From Cordia subcordata (lineage: Eukaryota > Streptophyta > Magnoliopsida > Boraginales > Cordiaceae), in assembly GCA_028554755.1 (NCBI GenBank), contig JAPTOF010000017.1:10292001-10356000 (forward strand): 64,000 nt of DNA, read 5' to 3'. Numbering within the stretch: the first letter of the stretch is position 1; every line of letters begins with the position of its first letter. Below the pieces are notes generated by a model. The model was not told where the DNA came from. It saw only the letters and a program-made list of their open reading frames with translations, and did not search any database. Positions 12,150 through 23,700 of this stretch are shown piece after piece. Position numbers and translations under genes: made by a program.

Positions 12150-13028
12150 CACTATCACATTTTTACTTTATTGCAACACTTTAATTGAATTTACAAAAAG
12201 ACCAATGCAATAGTTAATTTTTTGCAATAGTGTTGTTATCGTTGTTTAAAAACTAATACATTTTGCAATGCTTTTATAAAATTGTTGCAATAATTAACTT
12301 TTTTATAGTAGTTCTGTAATTGTTGCCTAAAAAGCAATACTTTTTATAATGCTTTTATAAAACCGTTGCAATAGTTAGCTTTTTGCAATAGCTTTGTGAC
12401 CATTGTTCAAAAATCAATATTTTTTGCAACTGTTTTATGAAACCATTATCTAAAACTAATTTTTTTGCAATGCTTTTAAAAAACCATTGTAGCACTTAGC
12501 TTCTTCCTAGTAGTTTTCTAGCCATCATTTAAAAACAAATACTTTTCTCTATCAATATAAACTTCTAGTTGAGATGGTCACTTTAATATAATATTAGAGT
12601 TAAATATCAAAAGGTTGTAGGTTCAAGTGTCGCTCCTTAACAAAAAAAGAAGAACAATATTTTTTTAACAATGACTAACTTGCAATTACAAAATAACTGT
12701 TGCTTATACTTTTGAAAACCATTGCAATAACCAACAACGACTGTTATAGAAAGTATGAAAACCATTGCTATTACTATTTAAAACCATAGTAAATGCAAAA
12801 ATAATTATTACGTAATCATGAGATAAAATCGTTGCTAAAGTGTCAAATGTGTCAATTTCAATGGTTTTTTTACTATTGCAATTTATTTATAAAAACCATT
12901 ACAATAGAGAGTAGGCAACGAGAGCATATGCAATGGCAACAACACCATTGCATAAAACCATTTGCATCGGTTTTTAAGCTTCTTGCAACAATTTTCAAAC
13001 GTTGCACAAAGTGAAAAATGTGATAGTG
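12150..13028. mobile_element. non-autonomous CACTA-type (En/Spm) element
   Basis: The left end reads CACTATCACATTTTT and the right end is its inverted copy (AAAAATGTGATAGTG), followed by further similarity (ACTTT then GCAAC). The trinucleotide TGA flanks both ends (12147-12149 and 13029-13031), the 3-base target duplication expected for CACTA elements. The 879-base interior has no transposase. It is built of degenerate repeats containing TTGCAATAGTT and CCATTGCAA words, as in the subterminal regions of this superfamily. Confidence 0.85.
12556..12655 (+). mobile_element. possible degraded tRNA-derived SINE nested in the CACTA element
   Basis: A box-A-like stretch (TCTAGTTGAGATGGTC) is followed about 50 bases later by a box-B-like GGTTCAAGTGTC and then an A-rich tail. 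This order and spacing fit a decayed tRNA-type SINE inserted within the DNA transposon. No target duplication was identified. Confidence 0.4.
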
Positions 13029-13031
13029 TGA

Positions 13032-14190
13032 AAGACAAAAAAATACAAATCACTTTGATAAAGTATGTTATAAAATTAATAGAGAGGCACATTGTTTTTT
13101 AAAAGAAAATAATACATTAGTTTTAGAAAAATAAAAACTAAGATGCTTGAATTTGGCACCCTCTGATTTAGTCTAGGGTATGGTAGTAGTTGGATTCCGG
13201 GGGGAGGGGGGGCCATTTATCTTTATTTGAAAAAGATTTACTTAATTTTTAAATAGTATGTTTTTGGAAAGAAATTAAGGGGGTGCCGAGGCAAACCCTG
13301 AGGCCTTATTGCCTCTGCCTATGCTTGCTGCTGCCACGTGGTAGCTCCTATTGTCGCCAAATGGCAACTTTTTTTTTTTTTTTTTAACTTTGGCTTTTGC
13401 TACTAACATGAATCAAACCTAAGACCTTTGGAATTTTTATTTTTTATCAAAACCTCCTATGGGATTTAACTCAAGATTTTACACTTAAAAAAATAATTTT
13501 AACTACTTAAACTATCTTTTAATCCCATAAGACCTTTGGAACTTTAATTTGGTTTACCAACTAAACTCCTCATACTTCTGTCTTATTTTAATTTTTTTTA
13601 AGAAAAGAAAAATCTATGATGCTACACGTGGCAGTTGTTGCTGATACATAGCAATTTCTCTGAATTGTTTTTAATAAAAAAAGGGAAAAAGTATTATTTT
13701 AAAATATCAGTTTTTTAATTCAAAAATTACTTAAAAATATATAATTTTTTTTATAATTACACCATAGTTAATATTTAAAAATTAAAATTTTTAATTCGAT
13801 TGATATATGTAAATTACTATTATTCAAATAATATCATTAATTATAAAATAAATTAATATTTTAAAGTACTAATTTGTCAGTGTATCACACTGGCCTCAGT
13901 TAATTATTCATATGCTTTTGCTGATTTAATCCAATTACATACACACACGTGTCGTAAAACAGAGCACGCGCAAAAATGATTGGATTATGCCACTCCTACC
14001 CAAACCCAACAACATGTTAATAGCAGCAAAAAGTCAACGTAAAAATTTGGTCAACAGTAAAAACCCTAAATCATTTTCATTTTAACATTCTCGTCTATAT
14101 ATAAGTATATATTCAAACCCTGAGGGCTCAATTGATTCGGAAATTAGGGTTAGGGTTTTGAATTTTGACTTTCGACTTTCATTTTGCACA
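13032..14190. other. intergenic DNA and upstream region of the OB-fold gene
   Basis: No gene is supported up to the OB-fold start. Notable are a G-rich patch near 13199-13212 and a T run at 13371-13385. A phrase near 13404-13437 looks like a decayed tRNA-derived repeat in reverse orientation. The last 100 bases hold a likely TATA sequence (CTATATATAAG near 14094-14105), about 90 bases before the ATG. Confidence 0.55.
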
Positions 14191-16250
14191 ATGTCCACGG
14201 CGGCGAAACCGAACACGACGGCGGAGGCGGCCGGCGTCACCGCGAAGAGGAAACCCGTTTTCGTGAAAGTCGATGGCTTGAAGCCTGGCACCTCCGGACA
14301 CAACTTGGTGGTCAAGGTGGTCAGCTCCAACACCGTCACGCAAAAGGGCGACAGAGCGGCGGCGCCGTTGAACCGCCGCCCGCGCATGACCCTCATCGCC
14401 GAGTGCCTCGTCGGCGACGAGACTGGGTCCATCATCTTAACTGCCCGCAATGAACAAGGTATATGTATCTTCTTTTTATATATTAATTTTATTAAGTTCT
14501 TCATCTTTGCTATGGATATGTTATTGCCAACGTGGATATGTGTCTATTTGCGTATATTTATGTGTATTTTACATATTAATTTTATTAAGTTGTTCATAAG
14601 TGAAAGAAGAAGCTTTGCATCCATTTGTTATGTCTTTAGCAAATGTAAGGAGCAAAGGAGAGAAGATATATGGGAACTTATGTTAATTTGATTATCCCGC
14701 AAAATAAAAACAATTTCTAATCAAAATTGATGTAATGGTTGCCAATTTTGTGAGACTGAAATGCAAACTAATTTTAGTTATTTTCTTCTTTCATGGTAAA
14801 TGTCGGAAATAGCATATACTCTCCTTCCTTTTTACTTTTTTTTTTCCATTTATTTTTTCTCTCTTCTTCTTTGAGGAATTCATTAATTGCGGTAGAGCTG
14901 ATTACCTGGAAATGTGTCGCTTGCTTTGAGTTCCCTCCTGAATGAGATTGCCCAATGCACAGGTGTATTCGGAGAAACTAGAAATTGGAAGCATTTCCAA
15001 TATGTTCAATTGTTTACAGTTCCATCTGGATTATTAGGCTTATCTGAAATGACTTTTGAGTGTCTCTTTTAGTGGATGTGTGTGTGTATCTTGCATTTAT
15101 AATGCAAGGATCTAAGCAGGGGGATTACGAAGAAGAAGATTGAGCAGAGAGGGAGAAGAAGATTGAGCAGAGAGGGAGAAGAATTTTTTTAGAGTTTCTG
15201 AGCAAATCACAAACGATAGCTGGGTATTGTCGAGGATGCCACCCTCCAAATGATAAAATGAAAATACAAAAGACTGACGCCAAAAGTTCTCCCTATGTTT
15301 CTCCTATCTACTGATTTTTATAGATTGCTCTAGTGAGCTACACTTAATCCTTTAGGTGTGTGGGTTGTGGCCTTGTTGCAAGAGGTTCTTCTAAGTACTG
15401 GGTCATCACACTTTTTGTTCTTTGTGTGTTGGTTGAGCTGTTGGGAGAGTTTGTTACACATAATTTGGCAGTTGACTTTTGCTCAATATTACATTTTTGT
15501 GTGTTTGGGCAAAGAGGTTAATCTCGCATTCTCTATAATTTCAACCATGTTTCCCTTTTGCTACTATGGGATAGCTTAAGTTGTTGAGGCTACATCTCCC
15601 AAGAGTGAGGTCGTGGGTTCAAATCCTATGGGAGACGGGGTAGTTTGGGGTGGGGAGGCAAAAAGGAAAACAACCGTGTTTCCTCCTTGTTAATGATATA
15701 AGGCAGTTGTACCTGAATCTTTGGACATAGAGGTTCATCAGTTGGCTTGTTAATTCTCCAAAACTTCCCCTACGCCTTCAACCATGGAGTGTTAAATCTC
15801 AGATATAATTGATGCTAAAATTTGGCTTTTGATTTTGCTTAAATCTGTCTCTGAGAATCTTTATTAAAGAGAAATAGTATTTCCAGGTGAAACTCAAGAT
15901 CAGTAGAATTACTTCTTTGATTTTTGTACTCTTTAGGCTCAGAATTATTGAGAAGGTCACTGCGAGCATCATGCGCAGAGTAGTGTTCATATGCTGCTCC
16001 TATCGGTCTTCTAGAGTAGGACTCAGGTTGTTAACTGGTTTCCACTGTTCTTTTCGCAGTTGATATGATGAAGCCGGACACGACTGTGATTCTGCGTAAC
16101 GCAAAAATCGACATGTTCAAAGGATCCATGCGGCTAGCAGTGGACAAATGGGGACGAATTGAAGTCACCGAACCAGCGAAATTTGTAGTCAAAGAAGATA
16201 ACAATCTTTCTCTGGTTGAATATGAACTGGTGACTGTGGTTGAGGGGTGA
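14191..16250 (+). CDS. OB-fold nucleic-acid-binding protein, At4g28440-like
   Basis: Small single-domain OB-fold protein of the plant family typified by At4g28440, related to the OB fold of SOSS/hSSB proteins; single-stranded nucleic acid binding is expected from the fold and not shown here. Exons 14191-14458 and 16060-16250 join G|TT in frame to 152 residues. The N-terminal 20 or so residues are Ala/Thr/Lys rich. The OB core runs from FVKVDGLKPGTSGHNLVVKV through LIAECLVGDETGSIILTARNEQ to the second exon, with VDMMKPDTTVILRNAKI and a C-terminus ending in VEG. Length fits the family. The start is the first ATG after the TATA-like site. Exon 1 is much richer in GC than the flanking DNA. The intron is 1.6 kb and carries a SINE-like insert. 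Confidence 0.9.
15129..15184. repeat. 24-bp tandem duplication in the OB-fold gene intron
   Basis: The unit AGAAGAAGATTGAGCAGAGA followed by GGG occurs twice in tandem in a purine-rich stretch of the intron. Confidence 0.8.
15562..15710 (+). mobile_element. tRNA-derived SINE-like insertion in the OB-fold gene intron
   Basis: The sequence has box A (TAGCTTAAGTTGTTGAG, near 15572) and box B (GGTTCAAATCC, near 15617) of an RNA polymerase III promoter. The spacing is as in a tRNA, but it lacks a foldable complete tRNA and continues into non-tRNA sequence. This fits a plant tRNA-related SINE rather than a functional tRNA. Its 3' boundary is uncertain. Confidence 0.6.
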
Positions 16251-16441
16251 AACTTGAAAGAGATTTGATGAAAGCGACTGCCTGAAAGAAAGTAGAGCTC
16301 TGGTTCCCGTGTTCAATTGTGACTTGAAAGTGAATATGATTCCATTGATAATGGTTGCAACTTCAAAATGTCGACGGTTTCCCCAGTTGGTTTCCAGCCA
16401 TCAGGTAGTTGGTGATATGAATGTTGGCGTAGTTAAGTTGA

Positions 16442-16531
16442 TTAGTACTGAATGATGTACTCATTCTTCACGTGGTCTGAACATATTTAGTACTGAATGA
16501 TGTCCTTATTCTTCATGTGGTCTGAACATAT
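16442..16531. repeat. 45-bp tandem duplication in the 3' region of the OB-fold gene
   Basis: Copies at 16442-16486 and 16487-16531 both begin TTAGTACTGAATGATGT and differ at three or four positions. They lie 190-280 bases after the stop codon, probably in the 3' untranslated region. Confidence 0.85.
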
Positions 16532-16893
16532 TGATGATAAGTTGACAGATTCATGATGCTGATAATGGTAATGGTAATGAACTGTTATTGTTTAAACCGT
16601 TTGTTGTATGCTTCGTCTGGTGATTATAATTTATGAGAGAGACTCAATAATAATCAACTAATAATACATTTATATCAAAATGATTTGATCCGTCGTAACA
16701 TTATATAATATACAAGCAAATACACAGGCAAAGATCAGGAAGATTGAATGTTTTCTGCACTGTACGAACAAAGAAATGGCTCTCTCGATTGAGACAAAAT
16801 ATCAAAGACGCCCTTCATCAGCTCCTGTGAACCTCTCAATTTTCACCAGCTTAGAGGAAGATATATGGATGTCAAATTTTGTATGACCCCAGC

Positions 16894-19702
16894 TCACGCA
16901 TCATCACTGCCAGCTGATTAAATAAACATAGATTATACACTGAATCTTTTTTAGGGATACAAGTATAATAAGCTTTATATTTTGTTGGTATTTTCAACGT
17001 GAATTATGCAAGGAATCGGCACTAAAAAGAATTATACATAAAAGATGGACTATCTCATCAAGTTAAATGATTGACCCTTCATCAAATTATACAAAGGCTG
17101 CAGTGGATCGTAGTTCTTAGTGTACATCTCAACCAAAAATCATGTTTCAAGTACTAGTCTTGAAAAGGTTTTGATATAATTTAATCATCTAAATGACCAT
17201 TATTCTATGAAAGCACTTCCGAGCATAAACACGTCCCCGTTAATCCCTCTTTGCTTCTCCATCTTCATCTAGTCTTGTCAAGGCCTACAACATCAGAGTG
17301 AAGCATGAACTACTATATTATGTGGATAACTGGAAGAAGACAATACATAGTTGACAGTATTTCAACACAACAATGATTGCACTAGAAACCAGGGATGTAA
17401 AAAATTATTGGGTTTGTCCTTAAGGCCGATAGTCCCTTCCCAGAAGGGTTGACGAGAGGAGGAATCTGTAAGGAGAAATATCAAGGATAGCTCTTCAGGG
17501 AACTATCCGTTCAGCCTCAAATGTAACAACGGATTGGATCGAAAACTTGGGCACCCATACATATAGAGTAGCCTAAAAATGAGGTTTGGGCACCCATACA
17601 CATAAAGTAGCCTAAAAATGAGGTTTATAAGGAAAACTAACTTACCAGAAAACTTGAGAGGGGGAAAGGACATCAAAGTAGGATCCTACAGGTGATGCTA
17701 GATACCTAAATCAAGAACGAGAACCCATTGGTTAGACAGCCTACAAAGCAGCAAGTATATTTTCAAATCCAAGGAAGCTTTGTGAGCAGGATAGTAAAAT
17801 CAATCTCATCAAAAGCATTTTGGATGTGGGGAAAGAGGTCGATAAGAGCGAGGAAGATATCACACTTGGTGATCTGATAACCATTTGGCTCACAACAGAA
17901 TCCAAATAGGAGAAGAGTAAGAATAATCCATCCAGAATTGCTTAAACTTTGCAAAAATAAACAAGAAAAATGTCAAAAGCTAAGAATTTAGTCTCAGATT
18001 GGGAAAGATGTAGAAAAGCTAATAGCAGGAAAGTTTGGCTAGCAAAGCCAAATGATGCATCCAATGGCCTTAGTAGTTCTTACGCGCAGATTTGCAATTT
18101 TAGGACAAGCCAGAAACGGCAATTTTCTATAACCAAAAGCAGAATTATCCTAGACGATGAAGCATGTACAACTAAGAATCATTATATCCTCCTCTAAGAT
18201 CTCCATCTTATGAATTGGATGCTACAAGTCTACAACTGCCCCAAGCCCCAAAAGAAGCAGTAAACAGAGAAAAGAAAAAGCAAACAACTTTTAGACCAAA
18301 CTATGGCAGTGTTATGCAAAGTTGCCCACCTTCAACCATTAAGTATATTGACAACTGAAAGCTTAGAAGCCCCAAACTTGATTTGTTTATTTGTTCACTC
18401 TCACTTATCATCCTTTGTCACTGCAAGCAAAACTAAGTTCAAGTCATTTTCACCCAAGCAAAATCAACAAGGCATTCCCTTTACTATATACTACACCAGT
18501 TACCCAAGCACCTACCTAGCAGACATCAACACCGACCATGATATCAATAGTATCATCAAGATAAGACATTATCAGAAATCAGCACATGTAGCATCAGGAC
18601 CTGACTATTCAATGAATTATATCAACTAGTAAAAATAGGAGCTTTTGGTTGGTGACATGCCCGAGATATGATATAGCCTGAATAGTTCATAGTTTTATCT
18701 TCCCACAACTTAAACAGAGATCGGAAACCATTAAACAAGAAAACATAGACTTTCACACCATTCTAAAGTGGTGCTACACGAAGATCCCCACCTTCAATCA
18801 AAATGTTATGCATAATTAACATTAGAAGCCTCAAACTGGATTTTCTTTATTTCGTCCTTCTTAATTATCATCCTTTGTAACTGCAAACAAAACTAAGTTC
18901 GTGTCACAATCACTCTTAACAATTTGGCTATAGATTTGAACCCCCCCCCCCCCCCGGGGGCACCTCCCAAGTAATGAATTTAATAAATTCAGTTATGTGA
19001 AAAATATAGACCCCACTTAAAAATCCACTAACACTCTGCAGCAAATGCATTCCATCTATTACTGCGTCCAGTTCCGGAAGCAGAATACAAAAGCACATAA
19101 AACAAAATTTCATAACACATAGAGCATATAATATTATAATGTACGAATATACATGTCATAATGATCATTGAAGCAATACCTAACACGTTGATAAACTAAT
19201 GATGAACATTATTTTTTATATGAAAGAATCAAAATTGTGTAGCAAAGAACAAAACTTATCGAATAAATTCAAAATTCAAAAAAACAAAAAGATTAGGAAA
19301 ACTTTACTGGAAATGAAAACTTACCCTCAGGAAGCCAACCGTAACCGCAGCGAGAAACGGTGAGCATCGATGTCATCAACGCCGAAGCAGTTGCCGTATG
19401 GTACGGCTGCAATGACTCTACACATACACTCATCTCAGCTGGGCATCTTCACAAATGAATAAAAATGAAAAATTTAAATATTACATTCAGCAAATGATGT
19501 ATGTGTGTGTATGTATGTATGCATAGATACATATGCATAAAGATTACATGTAAATGAAATACCTGAAGATGCGAGAAGAGAGACGGTTTCTGGAAGCCAT
19601 GCTGAAGGGAGACCTAGCGGCCTTGGCTTCGGAGGCGAGCCGGGCAGCGGCGTTGCGGACGGAAGGAGAGCGGAGGATGGATCTCGCGGCGGCGACGGCC
19701 AT
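16894..19702 (-). CDS. NFD6-like small mitochondrial protein, two alternative C-termini
   Basis: Similar by eye to Arabidopsis NUCLEAR FUSION DEFECTIVE 6, a small organelle-targeted protein needed for polar nuclear fusion; its biochemical role is not known to me. Exon 1 (19702-19563) encodes [12 protein letters not shown] followed by a basic, alanine- and serine-rich, acid-poor targeting-type N-terminus. Exon 2 (19446-19325) encodes [18 protein letters not shown] and ends GYGWLPEG. A terminal exon at 17284-17265 completes a 93-residue protein ending GLDKTR. A second acceptor further on gives another terminal exon, 16913-16894, ending AGSDDA, also 93 residues. Each adds 20 nt and a stop. GC content of exon 1 is high. 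The upper coordinate is the ATG; the lower is the stop of the more distal isoform. Confidence 0.8.
17543..17627. repeat. tandem duplication in an NFD6-like gene intron
   Basis: A unit of about 40 bases containing GGGCACCCATACA and AGTAGCCTAAAAATGAGGTT occurs twice in direct succession, with a few mismatches. Confidence 0.75.
18300..18920. repeat. diverged direct duplication within an NFD6-like gene intron
   Basis: A segment of about 140 bases starting near 18312 recurs about 480 bases later, near 18785. Shared words include CCCACCTTCAA, TTAGAAGCC and TATCATCCTTTGT, with mismatches and indels. No coding potential is seen. Confidence 0.5.
18941..18960. repeat. C15-G5 homopolymer junction
   Basis: Fifteen C residues run straight into five G residues, inside an intron of the NFD6-like gene. 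Its exact length may be a sequencing or assembly estimate. Confidence 0.85.
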
Positions 19703-20754
19703 TTGGATAAAATAATTAATTTTTTTTTTTTTTTTAGTTTTTACAGAAAAATGTTGTGAAGATTATAGTGGAAGGGTTTAGCTTATGAGGCTTGGAAAGT
19801 GGATAGGAGAGCCTTAAACCCTAAGTGGCCCAACGTCAGTTGTCAGGCCCAATTTTAGAGTCTTTATTGTCTTGGCCACTTCTTTTTTCTTTTCTTTTTT
19901 TTTTTTCCTCTCTCTCTTTTGGTTTACTCTTCAATGCTTGGTCATACAATATTTATTGAGATACGTTTATCTTGACGTATGTACTAGTGTATCGTCTGTG
20001 CATTTCATGGGATGTAAATAATATTTTTCATGTTATCTAAATAACTAATATAACAGTGGTTTTCACGTGCCGCAAAAAGATACATATATTAATCTCATTA
20101 TAAACAGTTGTACAAACTTTGATAGGCATGAAAATAAAATGCAAATTATACCTACCCTAGTAAACACAATATGGCTTAATAGTTGAGATTTTGTATATAT
20201 TTCCTTGCCAAAAAATAATTACAATATTTGAAGTTAATAATGTGTCTACGAAAAAGTGATACGTTTTTTTTACTTGCCCAGCAAAAAAAAGTAATACGTT
20301 TTACATACATGGAGTGCACCCCATGTAAATATTGGACGTTCGGGTACAAATACTCGTAACTGACCCGCATTTGAAAGATTTTCATGAATATAAATATTAT
20401 ATGGGAAGAAACATTAAACAACTCCAACATATTATATCAAGTAAATAAAGTCACCATCACCACAATAAATAAACAAAACTATAAACCAAAATGAATTAAG
20501 TCTTATTCCGCTAAACGTAATTGGCAGGTACCACATTAAGAAATTTCAAACAAGCACATGATCCCCTAAATGTCCACAAATTTTAGAGGAAAATTACAGC
20601 TAGAGACAACATCTGAGATCCAACGAGCAATTTGGAGATCATCGTATATAGAACTCTCAATAGCCAGTTTTATCATCACAGTGCCTGCGATAATAATCTA
20701 AGAGTATGTATGCTTTCCTAGGTAGAAGGGCAACATAAGAAACATTGGACATGC
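19703..20754. other. intergenic region between the NFD6-like and aminotransferase genes
   Basis: AT-rich DNA with poly-T runs near 19723-19735 and 19896-19907. The first part is the NFD6-like promoter on the minus strand, and the part near 20754 should be the 3' untranslated region of the aminotransferase. The minus-strand open frame at 20176-20430 has no family signature. Confidence 0.6.
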
Positions 20755-23700
20755 CTAATGTTTCTTGGCATGTCTCTGACAAAAGGCTTTGATCCTTCCA
20801 AGACCATCATCGAGAGATGATGGCTCAACCGCGAATGTTACCCGGAGCCAGTTTTTGAGTCCTACAGTAACCCCTGCAGCAGGATTTGTTGACAATTGTG
20901 AGTTGCAGGTATAGTAGACCACTTCTAAAGCTCGATACGAAAACTAATTAACTGCAACTAATGAAGTCAGGTGAAGACTATTATGCTTAAACACACAGCA
21001 CCAACATATTGATCAGAAGAAGTGATTCAAATTCCGGCACTACATTCTACAAGGCCGGAGATCTCAAAATGCTGACTTTGCAACCGAACTATAAGAGCAA
21101 CAGAAAAAACAATGCCACAATAAGATCATGACTTTTCGCTGCCTCATCAGTACACATTTCATATTATATGGATTCACCGTTTCTGAATATATTTTATTTG
21201 GGTAAGCAAGTAATGAAGTTATTCTACTTCAGAAAAACGGTTAATCCAGGATTGATTAGAAGGCAATATTGAGCTTCTAAACAAGAATGTCGCTTTTGCC
21301 AGTCTAAAGCAAAGTTCCTATTAAAATAAATATTGTTATATTTACTCTATAGAGGTCTTATTATCCTAACATCAGCAATGAACCCTCTCCAGAATTCGAT
21401 CTTCAGTGGACATACTGGCATTAAGCAGGCAAAGAAGGAACATGCACAGACTATTAATAACTGGTGAGTTTTGCAAATTAAATAGTTTATACTTGTCTAA
21501 CAACCATGATTTTAGGTAATCAACACAAGGGACAATGGCTAAAATGATTACGTTTTGCAACATAGTGCAAAATGATGCTTAAAAGTTCAACAGATAAATG
21601 GAGAAAGATGCAGGTAATAAGCTATAGGAAGAAGGATCAAAACCTAAAGTTTCAATGTTTCCTTTCCTTTTATGGTTAGGTTTGCAACATAGTGCAAAAT
21701 GAGACTTCAATGTTGAATAGACAAGTGGAGGAAAAAGCAGGTAATAGCAATGAACTCTTTTTGGACACCTCTTTAATCTATTCACATCGCAAACAAGCAG
21801 TTGCAGTTTTGCGTATCAGAAAATCATACAATGAAAACTTGAAGAGGGGTGACGTTTAAGAAACAATAGCGAGGAAATTTTCTTTGATGGTTCCACTACC
21901 TGGTAGTACTATTACAGACTCCTCCTTGGCCAGCTTAAGACAGAAATCCACATCATCTTCAATTCCTTCCAGGAAGGACAGATCAAGTTGTACCTGAATT
22001 TTTTTAAAAAGGAAAAAAAAAAAAAAACCATTTTACAACTTAATCACCTGACATTGAAGTTATATATCATAATCGATATTTGTGCCTTACCATTACAAAC
22101 ATAGATCCTTCAGGCATGCTTGGACAAGTAATGCAAGGGATCTCCTTAATTCGGTTGTAACACATGTCAGCAGCTTCTCTAAGCATATTGACAATTCTTG
22201 AGAAGAAATCCTCTTCAGTTTTTTCAATAATTTGAGGGATTGCTCCCTGTTAATACCAAACTCCGGGTCATACGTACAGGAGTGAAAATGAAAAGACAAG
22301 CCAAAGATGTCAAAGAATAAGATTACAAACAAATATAAATAGCTTCAGTTTTTAAACAGTGGTGCAGGAGACAAGGAAACATTAAGGTTTCAACTTAAGC
22401 CAGATGAGACAAATTAAAATTTGAGAATAACCCAGTGCTAGCATTAACAGTGCTAAAGAATGTCATGATAACAGACGAACCTGGATGAATGTTGCAGGGT
22501 CTGAGGATATATTGAGAATACCCTTGATGGAGTCCACCACCTGCGAAGAAGAAAACAAATTGGTCGCTCAAGATATGTCACAATGTCATTTTAGCTAGTC
22601 TTTGCTCGATGGCTATGAGATATTAATGACTATGAACTGCAAAATTTAATTTATAGTCACCCTAATAGTCACAAGATACAATTGACAGTGAATTCTGTAG
22701 TTACATTAAATTTACCATGGATGTTCTGACTTAAAAAGACAGATAAAAAGCTATAGATCGAGTGAAGAGACAAAAGTTAATGGGTTTGTTAAGTTGTTTG
22801 AAACATGAACCAGACGGTTTGAGCATATCACCACTTGAAGCTTATGAAGTGAATCTTTAAGTAGATTTTCCTCAGTTCTTTAAATCTTAATGATTGACTG
22901 GATTCGATTGTTTTATATGCCAATGCTTGTATGAGTAAGTTTTGAATTTAAAAGTCACAATCATATGACAGAAGCAATTTATCAAGAGTTATGGACTTGA
23001 CGTTATCTCATTTTCTACCTAAAGTTAAAGTACATTTATTTTAAAGTATAGAAATTTCATATCCACATAAAAGACTGATGCAATGGTTAACATTCCGAAT
23101 CAGTGAAAGGCAATAAACACTGGATATATGTAGGGCAAGGAGGAAAGTACCCCTTGTTTCTTCAAGACACCATTAGGATCATTAGTGACAAGCCAACCAA
23201 GTCGCCAACCAGGTACTATCCATCTCTTTGATATGGATCCGACAGTGATAACTGGAGTAATTGATCCAAACACTCCCATTGGTACAAAAGGATTACTTCC
23301 AAATGTAAGGTGATCATAAACTTCATCAGCAATTACTAAAATCCCAAGCTTTCTTGCAGTCTCAGCCACCTAACAGATCACAACACAATTCATAATGATA
23401 AACACTTGAATTGCATAAATTGAGAATTTCAAGTCCTGATAAAATGTAGGCACCTTCTTCAGATGTTGATATTTGAACACATTTCCACAAGGATTCCCAG
23501 GATTGATAATCACCATAGCAACAGTATTCTCATCTGCTAGAGCTTCAACAGTGTCGAGATTGACTTCCCAGTCTCTCTCTGGCAGAAGATCAAAATGGCG
23601 TACTTCAAGATGGCTAAATGCAGCTCGGGAATCATAATTAGGAAATCCTGGCCTTGGGAGCAAAATGTTGGCATTGGGCCGAGCAAGGACAGTTAAAATG

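Noticed and set aside
12160..13020. Satellite-like array of TTGCAATAG units
   Set aside because: The units are degenerate and bounded by CACTA ends with a TGA duplication, so they are better explained as subterminal repeats of a transposon.
14082..14504. Minus-strand open frame of 140 codons over OB-fold exon 1
   Set aside because: Shadow of the GC-rich OB-fold exon, which has a clear family match and matching second exon.
15562..15650. Possible tRNA gene
   Set aside because: Box A and box B are present, but the sequence does not close into an acceptor stem and anticodon arm; it is read as a SINE-like insertion.
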